Assembly (NCBI RefSeq): GCF_039536325.1
Contig: NZ_BAAAYO010000001.1
Location: 868,001 to 932,000 of the forward strand
Direction of reading: 5' to 3'
Length of the DNA: 64,000 bases
Source of the DNA: Paenibacillus_AB hodogayensis
Lineage (GTDB): Bacteria; Bacillota; Bacilli; Paenibacillales; NBRC-103111
The translations under genes and the position numbers were made by a program. The notes under the pieces were generated by a model. That model was not told where the DNA came from, did not search any database, and worked only from the letters and a program-made list of their open reading frames with translations. Shown here piece by piece: positions 56,631 through 64,000 of this stretch. The first letter of the stretch is position 1, and the number at the start of each line of letters is the position of its first letter.

Positions 56631-57053
56631 TCCTGCTCCTGTCGCCTGCTTGAGGCGGACAGGTACACCTCCTTGACGGCCGTTTGGGCTTCTCTTACAC
56701 TCCTCGCCTCTATTCTTACTTTATTCGCCGACGATGCCGTTATGCCTGGACTCGCTTTTCCCGATCACGGAAGGCTTGCCGGTGTTCCGCTAACCGTCCG
56801 CCCCCCGCTTGCCGGTTCTGTCGCGCTCCTCCGCTCCGTATACTTGCCTATCGCCTTTGTCGGCTTGGCTATGCGCGAGTTGTTTTCTGCAGACTTCGAA
56901 CGGACTTCTCCAAGGGCCTTGCCGGGGCTTCATCAGCCGGTTCGGCGAGCGGTTTCCGCCATAAGGCCCCCAGAGCAAATTTCGCGGCAAGCAGGGAATT
57001 CGCGGCTGTCTGGAGAATACAAGAGAACAGCACAAGCTATGAGGTGAACTGCG
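56631..57053. other. Gene-free region (423 bp)
   Basis: Between the divergent CorC-type gene and a small membrane ORF. Frames on both strands lack codon-use support, and I found no convincing promoter or repeat here. Confidence 0.5.
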
Positions 57054-57236
57054 TTGAACGACACCGGCTCGATCGTCTTGTTTACGATTCTCGCTTTCTC
57101 GCTGGCCGTCATTCTGATCATGACGAAAGATACGATCCAGCCGCAAATGAGACGGATGCTCGCTCTGGTGACGATCGTCCTGGTGGGCTGCTCCTTCTTT
57201 ATGATCGTATTCAGCTTTTTGCGCGCCGGCAGTTAG
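57054..57236 (+). CDS. Small membrane protein (60 aa)
   Basis: 60 residues, TTG 57054, with GAGGTG 7 bases upstream. Two hydrophobic segments (GSIVLFTILAFSLAVILIM, about 5-23; MLALVTIVLVGCSFFMIVFSFL, about 35-56) connected by KDTIQPQMRR. Predicted double-spanning small protein; no family recognised. A promoter is not obvious. Possibly a small membrane regulator. Confidence 0.7.
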   Translation: MNDTGSIVLFTILAFSLAVILIMTKDTIQPQMRRMLALVTIVLVGCSFFMIVFSFLRAGS

Positions 57237-57309
57237 CGAGGAAGGAATCGCGGGGTGCTGCCAAACTTTTCATAACAGCCCGCCGGAACGGCCATAATAG
57301 GGAGAGTCG

Positions 57310-57366
57310 ACTTTGCTCCGCAAAGCTCGGTCCATGCTTTCGAAGCGAACTTTGCTTTGCAAAGTT
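57310..57366. repeat. Cluster of three short hairpins upstream of pepF
   Basis: CTTTGC-TCC-GCAAAG (57311-57325), GCTTTCGAAGC (57336-57346) and AACTTTGC-TTT-GCAAAGTT (57348-57366). The outer two are related copies in tandem. The last ends 2-3 bases before a GAGGAGG ribosome site. Looks like a dispersed extragenic palindrome. Confidence 0.6.
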
Positions 57367-57496
57367 CTGAGGAGGTTTTTCCCCCACCATGAAGCTGATT
57401 CCGCTGCTTGCTTCCGTATGCCTGGCCGCTATGGCGGCAGCGCCCGCGTACGCCAATGACGACGCCAAACCGTCAAAAACCGATAGGAGGGTACCT

Positions 57497-59287
57497 ATGA
57501 GTCAATTGTTGAAACGTACCGAAGTTCCGGCCGAAAACCGCTGGAAGCTGGAACATATGTTCGCCGATCAGCAAGCTTGGGATAACGAATACGCCGAGTT
57601 GAAAAAGCAGCTCAAGGACATCGCCGCATTCGAAGGTAAGCTGAACGCGGCAAAGCCGATCCTGGACTGCTTCACCCTGGAGGACGACATTTCCCTGCAT
57701 ATCGAACGGCTGTACGTGTATGCGAATATGCGCCATCACGAAGATATGGCCGATCCCGCCTACCAGGCGTTATCCGAAAAAGCGAAAAAGCTGAATGTCG
57801 AGGTCAGCGAAGCGCTGTCCTATATTACCCCGGAAATATTGAGCCTTCCGGATAAGAAATTGCAAGAGCTGGTGGCCGATCCGCTGCTCGTCAAGTATAA
57901 AAAAACGCTGGAGGATATGCTCCGCCAAAAACCTCATACGCTGTCCAAAGCCGAGGAGGCGCTGCTCGCCCAGGTCGGCAACCTGTCACAGGCTCCGGAA
58001 ACGATTTTCGGCATGCTCAACAACGCCGACATGAAATTTCCGAAGGTAAAAGACGAAAACGGCAAGGAAATCGAGCTGACCCACGGCCGTTATATCCAAT
58101 TTTTGGAAAGCGAAAATCGCGAGGTGCGCAAAAACGCCTTCGAAGCGATGTACGGCACGTACGGCAAGCTGCGCAACACGCTGGCTGCGACGCTCGGCGC
58201 CAACTTGACGAAAAATATCTTTTACTCCAAAGCGAGAAAATATCCTTCGACTCTAGAATCGTCGCTCTATGGCGACAAAATTCCGGTTGACGTTTACAAC
58301 AGCCTGATCTCGACCATTCATGAAAGCTTGCCGCTGCTCCACCGGTATATGGACTTGCGCAAAAAGCTGCTGAACGTCGACGAGCTGCATATGTACGACC
58401 TGTTCGCCCCTCTGGTCGACGAATACAAGATGGACATTACATACGAAGAAGCGAAGAAAACGGTTTTGGAGAGCCTGAAGCCGCTCGGCGAGCCGTACGG
58501 CAATATTCTCAAGGAAGGTTTCGACGGAGGCTGGATCGACGTCTACGAGAACGAAGGCAAGCGGAGCGGGGCGTACCAATGGGGAGCATTCGGCACTCAT
58601 CCTTTCGTGCTGCTCAATCATAAGGATAACCTGAACAGCATGTTTACGCTCACGCACGAAATGGGTCACGCCTTGCACTCTTATTTGTCCGACTCGCACC
58701 AGGAGTACCGCGACGCCCAATATACGATATTCTTGGCCGAGGTTGCCTCTACGCTCAACGAGGCGCTGCTGATGAACTACCTGCTGGAGAAGTCGACCGA
58801 TCCGAAGCAAAAAATGTTCTTGCTCACTTACTACGCCGACCAGTTCCGGACCACCGTCTTCCGGCAGACGATGTTCGCGGAATTCGAGAAAATCATTTAC
58901 GACAAGGCGGAGAAGGGCGAGTCGCTGACGCACCAGGATCTGTGCAGCATTTATTACGACCTGAACTTGCAATATCACGGCTCCTCCATGACCGTGGACA
59001 AAGATATCGAGATGGAATGGGCGCGCATTCCTCATTTCTACAATAGCTTCTATGTGTTCAAATATGCGACCGGCTTCTCGGCGGCTACCAGCTTCGCCAA
59101 GCAGATTCTCGACAATGGCGAGCCGGCCGTCGACCGCTACCTCGGCTTCCTGCAAAGCGGCGGCAGCGACTATTCGATCGAGATTTTGAAACGGGCCGGC
59201 GTCGATATGTCCACGCCTCAGCCCGTTCGTGAAGCCATGAGCGTGTTCGAGAGCCTGATCGAGCAAATGGAAGAACTGACGAAGTAA
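57497..59287 (+). CDS. pepF: Oligoendopeptidase F (first copy)
   Basis: 596-residue zinc metallopeptidase (M3B) that cuts short peptides of about 7-17 residues. Zinc motif in THEMGHALHSYLSD (HEMGH), third ligand in the downstream EVASTLNEALL helix. N-terminal lobe is helical (VPAENRWKLEHMFADQ). ATG 57497 with AGGAGGG 5 bases upstream gives the same length as the second copy. An alternative in-frame ATG at 57389 would add a 36-residue signal-peptide-like leader (MKLIPLLASVCLAAMAAAPAYA) with GAGGAGG 13 bases away, so a secreted form is possible. Tandem paralogue at 59481. Confidence 0.92.
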   Translation: MSQLLKRTEVPAENRWKLEHMFADQQAWDNEYAELKKQLKDIAAFEGKLNAAKPILDCFTLEDDISLHIERLYVYANMRHHEDMADPAYQALSEKAKKLNVEVSEALSYITPEILSLPDKKLQELVADPLLVKYKKTLEDMLRQKPHTLSKAEEALLAQVGNLSQAPETIFGMLNNADMKFPKVKDENGKEIELTHGRYIQFLESENREVRKNAFEAMYGTYGKLRNTLAATLGANLTKNIFYSKARKYPSTLESSLYGDKIPVDVYNSLISTIHESLPLLHRYMDLRKKLLNVDELHMYDLFAPLVDEYKMDITYEEAKKTVLESLKPLGEPYGNILKEGFDGGWIDVYENEGKRSGAYQWGAFGTHPFVLLNHKDNLNSMFTLTHEMGHALHSYLSDSHQEYRDAQYTIFLAEVASTLNEALLMNYLLEKSTDPKQKMFLLTYYADQFRTTVFRQTMFAEFEKIIYDKAEKGESLTHQDLCSIYYDLNLQYHGSSMTVDKDIEMEWARIPHFYNSFYVFKYATGFSAATSFAKQILDNGEPAVDRYLGFLQSGGSDYSIEILKRAGVDMSTPQPVREAMSVFESLIEQMEELTK

Positions 59288-59402
59288 TCGGCGGAGGGCG
59301 ATCGCCTCCGCTTCAACCGAACGGCTGGCCGACATGGACGCCCGCCCGGACCGGCATACGGGTCCCGGCACCACAGGGATGACCGTGAGCCGCTGCATGC
59401 AA

Positions 59403-59437
59403 AGTCCCCGGCTGCGAATGGCCGGGGCTTTTCTTTT
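59403..59437 (+). terminator. Terminator between the two pepF genes
   Basis: CCCCGGC (59406-59412) pairs with GCCGGGG (59421-59427), followed by CTTTTCTTTT. Confidence 0.85.
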
Positions 59438-59480
59438 CCGCTTTTTCTATAAAATCCCGTCTTTCAAGGAGGCCTATACG

Positions 59481-61271
59481 ATGGAAGCAGTATGGAAACG
59501 TTCCGAGGTGCCTGCCGGCTACCGCTGGCGGCTAGAGGATTTGTTCGCCGATCAGGCGGCGTGGGACAGACAGTACGACGAGGTGAAGCGGCTTCTCGGC
59601 GATATCGGCCGACTAGAGGGCAAGCTGAAGGACGCCGAAGCGATCCGGCAATGCTTCGAGCTGGAGGATGAGCTGTCGCTGCGGACAGAGCAGTTGTATG
59701 TGTACGCCAGCAACCGCCATAACGAAAACACGGCCGATCCGGTGTTCCAAGCGCTGCTCGACAAAGCGAAGAAGCTGGCTGTCGAAGCGAACGGCGCGAT
59801 GTCGTTCATTACCCCGGATATTCTGGAGCTGCCCGAAGAGCAGCTGGAGGCGCTGTTGAACGAGCCGAGTCTGATCCGCTACCGGAAGACGCTGACCGAC
59901 ATGCTCCGGCAGAAGCCGCATATTTTGTCCAAGCCGGAGGAAGCGCTGCTTGCGCGGGTCGGCAACGTCTCCCAGGCGCCCGGTACCATATTCGGCATGC
60001 TGAACAATGCGGATATGAAGTTCCCTTTGGTCCAAAACGAGGACGGCGCCAAGGTCGAGCTGACGCACGGCCGCTACATCCAATTTCTCGAAAGCCGCGA
60101 CCGCGACGTGCGCAAAGGCGCTTTCGAAGCGATGTACGCCACGTACGGCAAGCTGCGCAATACGCTGGCCGCCACGCTCGGCGCCAATGTGACGAAAAAC
60201 CAGTTTTATGCGAAAGCGCGCAAATACGGCTCCGCCCTCGAAGCGTCGCTGTACGACGACAAAATTCCGGTAAGCGTCTACGACAGCTTGATCTCCACGA
60301 TCCACGAAAGCTTGCCGTTGCTGCACCGGTACATGAACCTGCGCAAGAAGCTGCTGAACGTCGACGAGCTGCATATGTACGACCTGTTCGCCCCACTCGT
60401 GGACGAATACAAGATGGACATCGCTTACGAGGAGGCGAAGCAGACCGTACTCGCCAGCATTAGGCCGCTCGGAGACGAGTACGGCGCTATTTTCGCCCAA
60501 GGGCTGGATGGCGGCTGGATCGATGTGTACGAGAACGAGGGCAAGCGCAACGGCGCCTATTGTTCGGGGGCTTACGGCACCCATCCGTTCGTACTGTTGA
60601 ATCATAAGGACAATCTGAGCAGCATGTTCACCCTGTCCCACGAAATGGGCCACGCGCTGCATTCGTACTTGTCCGATGCCGTCCAAGATTACCGCAACGC
60701 CCAGTATACGATTTTCCTCGCCGAGGTCGCCTCGACGCTGAACGAAGCGCTGCTGATGGACGATTTGCTCCGCCGCGCAACCGACCCGCAGCAGAAAATG
60801 TACCTGCTCTGCTACTACGCCGACAAATTCCGCACGACCGTCTTCCGTCAGACGATGTTCGCGGAGTTCGAGCGGCTGATCTACAGCAAGGCGGAGCAGG
60901 GCGAATCGCTGACGCACGAGGATTTATGCCGGATTTACTACGATTTGAACGTGCAATACCACGGGCCGGCGATGACCGTCGACCGCGATATCGAGATGGA
61001 GTGGGCGCGCATCCCGCATTTTTACCGCAGCTTCTACGTGTTCAAATACGCGACCGGTTTTTCCGCAGCCACCAGCTTCGCGAAGCAAATTTTGGATGAA
61101 GGCGCTCCTGCCGTCGAACGGTATCTCGGCTTCCTGCAGAGCGGCGGCAGCGACTATTCGATCGAGATATTGAAGCGGGCCGGCGTCGACATGTCGTCTC
61201 CCGAGCCGATCCGGCAGGCGATGAGCGTATTCGAGGACCTGCTCGGGCAAATGGAGCGGATGACGTCGTAA
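59481..61271 (+). CDS. pepF: Oligoendopeptidase F (tandem second copy)
   Basis: 596 residues, same length as the first copy, ATG 59481 after AAGGAGG (8 bases). Contains LSHEMGHALHSYLSD and otherwise matches the neighbour over long stretches (for example HTPFVLLNHKDNL-like HPFVLLNHKDNLSSMF, SGGSDYSIEILKRAGVDMS). The upstream copy has THEMGH and a few Lys/Glu differences. Tandem duplication, each with its own promoter-terminator spacing. Function as the first copy: cytoplasmic trimming of peptides. Confidence 0.94.
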   Translation: MEAVWKRSEVPAGYRWRLEDLFADQAAWDRQYDEVKRLLGDIGRLEGKLKDAEAIRQCFELEDELSLRTEQLYVYASNRHNENTADPVFQALLDKAKKLAVEANGAMSFITPDILELPEEQLEALLNEPSLIRYRKTLTDMLRQKPHILSKPEEALLARVGNVSQAPGTIFGMLNNADMKFPLVQNEDGAKVELTHGRYIQFLESRDRDVRKGAFEAMYATYGKLRNTLAATLGANVTKNQFYAKARKYGSALEASLYDDKIPVSVYDSLISTIHESLPLLHRYMNLRKKLLNVDELHMYDLFAPLVDEYKMDIAYEEAKQTVLASIRPLGDEYGAIFAQGLDGGWIDVYENEGKRNGAYCSGAYGTHPFVLLNHKDNLSSMFTLSHEMGHALHSYLSDAVQDYRNAQYTIFLAEVASTLNEALLMDDLLRRATDPQQKMYLLCYYADKFRTTVFRQTMFAEFERLIYSKAEQGESLTHEDLCRIYYDLNVQYHGPAMTVDRDIEMEWARIPHFYRSFYVFKYATGFSAATSFAKQILDEGAPAVERYLGFLQSGGSDYSIEILKRAGVDMSSPEPIRQAMSVFEDLLGQMERMTS

Positions 61272-61302
61272 CGTCAGCGCGCATGGCCACGCAAACGGCA
61301 AA

Positions 61303-61331
61303 AGGATCGTTCGCCTTAGGCGGACGATCCT
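61303..61331. terminator. Bidirectional terminator between pepF and nagA
   Basis: AGGATCGTTCGCC (61303-61315) with GGCGGACGATCCT (61319-61331), one mismatch, 3-nt loop TTA. The loop is the nagA stop codon. Confidence 0.8.
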
Positions 61332-62479
61332 GCACGGTAAACCTCTTTTCCTTTCACATACGTCGACAGCAGCTCCAAACCCGGCGTCAGCAGCAGGAAA
61401 TCGGCTTGCTTGCCCGGCGCCAGCGTGCCTCTCTGCCGATCCAGCCGAGCTTGGCGGGCGGGTACGGACGTCAATGAGGGAAGCAGCTTCTCGAGCGGGT
61501 AACCGGTGAAGCGCAGTGCGTTTTTCAGCGCCTGCAGCATCGTCAGCGAGCTGCCGGCCAACGAAGATCCGTGCTTCAGCGTAATTTGGCCTGACGCAAC
61601 GACGACCTCCCCGTATTCCCCATCCGGCAAGCCCGCTGGACCGACCGCATCGGTGATCAAGCATATTTTCTCCGGATTTTTCATTTCGAACATCAGCTTG
61701 ACGGCGGCCGGATGCACATGAATGCCGTCGCAGATCAGTTCCGTCGTCAGACCGCCGAGCAGCAGCCCCGCTCCGGCCAGTCCGGGCTCCCGGTGATGCA
61801 GCGGACTCATCCCGTTGAAATGGTGCGTCGTATGGCTCACGCCCGCTCGCATCGCCGCCTCGATCTGCTCGTAAGTGGCGTTCGAATGGCCGGCGGAGAC
61901 GGTAATGCGCTTGCCCGCGAGCTGGCTTACCGCCGCCATGCCGCCTTCGATTTCCGGGGCGATCGTAACGAGCCGGATATGCCCGTCGGCCGCTGCGCAC
62001 CATTCCTCGATTTCCGCAGCCGTAGGCAGCTTCAGATGCTCCCTGTCCTGCGCTCCCCGCCGCTTCTCGTCCAGGTAAGGGCCCTCCAGATGAATGCCGG
62101 CCAGCTCGGCTCCCGACGTCTTGCCGATATGCGCGGCGGCGTTGCGCAGCGCCTGCACGATCCGTTCTTCCGAAGCCGTCGTCGTCGTCGCCAAAAACGC
62201 AGTCGTGCCGTGACCGGCATGATACCGGCTCATGCCGTCCAGCGACTCGAACGTGCCGTCCATCATGCTGAAGCCATTGCCGCCGTGCACATGGACATCG
62301 ATAAAGCCGGGGAGCATCGTCGTTCCTTCGCAGTCGCGCACTCGCGCATGGGCCGGGACCGGCAGCAGCTCGTCCCCGACGGCCCGAATCGTTCCTTCCT
62401 CGGTAACGATCATGCGTCCTCCGGCAATGACACGCTGCCCTGTATAAAGCTTCGCATTGATCCATATTGTTTCCGCCAT
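61316..62479 (-). CDS. nagA: N-acetylglucosamine-6-phosphate deacetylase
   Basis: 387 residues; removes acetyl from GlcNAc-6-P in amino-sugar use and cell-wall recycling. Metal and substrate motifs: PGFIDVHVHGGNGFSMMD (His-X-His), GIHLEGPYLDEKRRGAQ (Glu ligand), VSAGHSNATYEQI and HHFNGMSPLHHREPG, and catalytic Asp in LITDAVGPAGLPDG. ATG 62479. No nagB or PTS gene adjacent, so regulation is not visible. Downstream is the terminator shared with pepF. Confidence 0.95.
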   Translation of the reverse strand: MAETIWINAKLYTGQRVIAGGRMIVTEEGTIRAVGDELLPVPAHARVRDCEGTTMLPGFIDVHVHGGNGFSMMDGTFESLDGMSRYHAGHGTTAFLATTTTASEERIVQALRNAAAHIGKTSGAELAGIHLEGPYLDEKRRGAQDREHLKLPTAAEIEEWCAAADGHIRLVTIAPEIEGGMAAVSQLAGKRITVSAGHSNATYEQIEAAMRAGVSHTTHHFNGMSPLHHREPGLAGAGLLLGGLTTELICDGIHVHPAAVKLMFEMKNPEKICLITDAVGPAGLPDGEYGEVVVASGQITLKHGSSLAGSSLTMLQALKNALRFTGYPLEKLLPSLTSVPARQARLDRQRGTLAPGKQADFLLLTPGLELLSTYVKGKEVYRAGSSA

Positions 62480-62570
62480 ACGCCCCGCCCTTTTTCTTCG
62501 CTTTTTGCATTCAATCGTATGATATCACGCTCTACCATCGGCGTACACAGCTATTTCGCGGCACAAAAAA

Positions 62571-62590
62571 AGAAGGGATCGCTCCCTTCT
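62571..62590 (-). terminator. Terminator of the ABC ATPase gene
   Basis: AGAAGGGA (62571-62578) with TCCCTTCT (62583-62590), 4-nt loop; TTTTTTT on the minus strand. Confidence 0.85.
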
Positions 62591-62614
62591 TGCTGCAAAT
62601 CGTATCGCTGAATG

Positions 62615-63508
62615 CTAGCGCGCTCCGACCTTTTCCTTGACCGGCTCGGCTTCCGGCTTTGCCGTCTGATGCGCGACCGGCGTATGCGTATACCGTACGA
62701 CGTTGTCCGGGCTTTCCTCCGCCTCGCCGGCCAAGCCGTAAGGCAGGCAGAGCGGGGCGCCGGAGCGCGGATCCGGGATGACGTCGGCGCGGATGCCGAA
62801 TACTTCGCGCAGCATGGCCGGATGCACGACCTCGGACGGGCTGCCCTCGTATATGACGTCGCCGTTCTTGATCGCCACGATATGATGGGCGTACTGCGTA
62901 GCATGATTCAGGTCGTGGACGACCATGACGATCGTCCGGCCTTCCTCGCGGTTAAGCCGTTCGAGCAGCTTCAACACTTCCAATTGATGGGCCATGTCGA
63001 GGAACGTCGTCGGCTCGTCGAGGAACAAGATGTCTGTTCCTTGCGCAAGCGCCATGGCAATCCAAGCCCGCTGGCGTTGACCGCCGGACATTTGTTCGAT
63101 CGGCCGCTCGGAGAATTCGGTCATGCCCGTCACTTGAAGCGACCAGCCGACCATTTCCTTATCTTCTTTGCTGAGGGAACCGAAGCCCTTCTGATGCGGA
63201 AACCGTCCGAACGAGACAAGCTCGCTGACGGTCAAGCCTTCCGGCGCCACCGGGTTTTGCGGCAGAATGGCCAGCTGCTTCGCCACTTCCTTCGTCTGCA
63301 TCTGGTGAATGGACTTGCCGTCCAGGAAAACGCCGCCCTTCTGCGGCTTCATGATCCGGGCCATCGTCTTCAGAATCGTCGATTTCCCCGAGCCGTTGGC
63401 CCCTACGAGCGCCGTCACCTTTCCGGCCGGGATGGACAGATCCAATTGATTGACGATTACTTTTTCACCATATGCGATATGAAGCTTTTCAGCGAATAAA
63501 CGAGCCAT
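62615..63508 (-). CDS. ABC ATPase of a siderophore/iron importer (FecE/FhuC type)
   Basis: 297 residues, ATG 63508 after AGGAGT. Walker A VGANGSGKSTILKTM, Q-loop LAILPQNPVAPEGLTVSELVSFGRFPHQ, signature MSGGQRQRAWIAMAL, Walker B DILFLDEPTTFLDMAHQ. The FecE/FhuC pattern is unmistakable (LPQN..xPExLTVxELVxxGRxPH). C-terminal extension of about 40 residues with Pro/Glu-rich end. Binding protein and permeases are not in the window. Two Fur-box-like sites lie just upstream. Confidence 0.93.
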   Translation of the reverse strand: MARLFAEKLHIAYGEKVIVNQLDLSIPAGKVTALVGANGSGKSTILKTMARIMKPQKGGVFLDGKSIHQMQTKEVAKQLAILPQNPVAPEGLTVSELVSFGRFPHQKGFGSLSKEDKEMVGWSLQVTGMTEFSERPIEQMSGGQRQRAWIAMALAQGTDILFLDEPTTFLDMAHQLEVLKLLERLNREEGRTIVMVVHDLNHATQYAHHIVAIKNGDVIYEGSPSEVVHPAMLREVFGIRADVIPDPRSGAPLCLPYGLAGEAEESPDNVVRYTHTPVAHQTAKPEAEPVKEKVGAR

Positions 63509-63601
63509 CCTGCCCCACTCCTTTTACATGTATGCTACAGGCCGTTCCAGCCATTATAAGAAAAGCTTCGAATCGAAGCCTTCCGAAATCGCACAAAATC
63601 G

Positions 63602-63616
63602 TGATAACGATTCTCA
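63602..63616. promoter_or_regulatory. Fur-box-like site 1
   Basis: TGATAACGATTCTCA matches the 7-1-7 pattern TGATAAT-N-ATTATCA at 12 of 14 positions; iron regulation of the ABC ATPase inferred. Confidence 0.75.
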
Positions 63617-63635
63617 TTCTTTTTATCATAACAAA

Positions 63636-63650
63636 TGATAATGGTTATCA
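63636..63650. promoter_or_regulatory. Fur-box-like site 2
   Basis: TGATAATGGTTATCA, near-perfect 7-1-7 symmetry, 34 bp (centre to centre) from site 1. Typical tandem arrangement for Fur-controlled iron uptake genes. Confidence 0.8.
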
Positions 63651-63702
63651 CTGTCAATGTCAATACCATTTTTGGCAAAATGAGCGGCGCGGCGCAAAAA
63701 AA

Positions 63703-63740
63703 ACAGCTTAGTCCGGTCGCGAGCGACAGAACAAAGCTGC
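63703..63740 (-). terminator. Terminator of the truncated right-hand gene
   Basis: CAGCTTaGTCCGGTCGC region (63703-63720) pairs imperfectly with GCGACAGAACAAAGCTG (63723-63740); TTTTTTTT on the minus strand. Confidence 0.7.
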
Positions 63741-63766
63741 TTTCCCCTCTTCTCCTTTATTGCCGC

Positions 63767-64000
63767 TCAGCGAACAGTCGCCCGGCCCTGCACCGGCCCG
63801 ATTCCGGTGTCCAGCGTATAGCCGCATTCCGTTGCGCACGTTACGTCGAACTTGCCGGCATCCAGATCGTAATCGACCACGGCGACCTTATCCGGGGAAT
63901 CGAGCACGATGCTGAACGGTTTCGTGAACACGTACCCGCCCACGGTCAACCGTCCCTGCGCCGGCAGACGGACGGGCGTCCGGTGAGCCTGGCGGTTGTC
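63767..64000 (-). CDS. C-terminal part of an unknown protein (truncated by window end)
   Basis: An open minus-strand frame enters from the right edge and stops at 63767 (77 residues visible): DNRQAHRTPVRLPAQGRLTVGGYVFTKPFSIVLDSPDKVAVVDYDLDAGKF and so on, ending GPVQGRATVR. Beta-rich, no hydrophobic helix. Followed by a good terminator, so it is a real gene end. Function not assigned. Confidence 0.6.
   Translation of the reverse strand, partial: DNRQAHRTPVRLPAQGRLTVGGYVFTKPFSIVLDSPDKVAVVDYDLDAGKFDVTCATECGYTLDTGIGPVQGRATVR

Noticed and set aside
1..64000. tRNA, rRNA, CRISPR and transposase genes
   Set aside because: No 16S/23S/5S motifs, no cloverleaf-like sequences and no regularly spaced identical repeats with unique spacers were seen; the only tandem repeats are at 31099-31545, which lack variable spacers.

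Overview
The window looks like a piece of a GC-rich, low-G+C-lineage Firmicute, most likely Paenibacillus or a close relative. Reasons: strong AGGAGG-type ribosome sites and some TTG/GTG starts, a T-box leader, LplB/LplC-type sugar permeases with lipoprotein binding proteins, membrane AraC regulators and a YesM/YesN-like two-component pair, PepF peptidases, TopB and Fur-box-like sites. It is draft sequence: 28 Ns lie at 12536-12563, and genes run off both ends. I saw no rRNA, tRNA, CRISPR array, prophage or insertion sequence.

Layout. 1-6031 (minus): a carbohydrate ABC importer (binding protein, two permeases) with an upstream membrane-anchored AraC regulator. 6100-7935: a T-box leader and a divergent seryl-tRNA synthetase, facing a 51-residue acidic protein. 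8012-12420 (plus): a tight, operator-bearing operon of two amidohydrolase-fold proteins, a substrate-binding lipoprotein and a glutamate-semialdehyde-mutase-like aminotransferase, followed (across the N gap) by a GntR regulator fused to a periplasmic-binding-protein-like sensor. 14067-20084: an acetyltransferase, alanine racemase and a MacB/YknXYZ-type transporter. 20151-28972: AzlCD exporter with a structured leader, an O-antigen-ligase/TPR membrane protein, an MMPL exporter with its divergent TetR regulator, and a BcrA-type ABC pair. 29085-33807: nitroreductase, a stand-alone MraY paralogue, a ~124-bp tandem repeat array and topoisomerase III with a structured leader and terminator in front of it. 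34350-35919: a toxin-like protein with the LHRTVGNRAVQRML motif and a small partner. 36328-52663: a polysaccharide-use locus (giant secreted protein, Sip1/GH36-like galactosidase, ABC importer, extra binding protein) beside a YesMN-like two-component system. 52799-57236: cold-shock protein, methyltransferase, a GGDEF protein with a ribbon-helix-helix-like tail, CBS/CorC protein and small ORFs. 57497-61271: two tandem oligoendopeptidase F genes. 61316-64000: NagA, a siderophore-type ABC ATPase with two Fur-box-like sites, and a partial gene.

Most of the window is accessory nutrition and envelope function: glycan capture and hydrolysis, oligopeptide trimming, amino-acid export, drug or peptide efflux, and their dedicated regulators. 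The most unusual items are the 8.0-12.4 kb operon with its GntR-binding-protein sensor, the GGDEF-RHH-like fusion, the LxRTxGNRAV toxin-like gene, the tandem repeat array after mraY, and two structured leader candidates (azlCD and topB).
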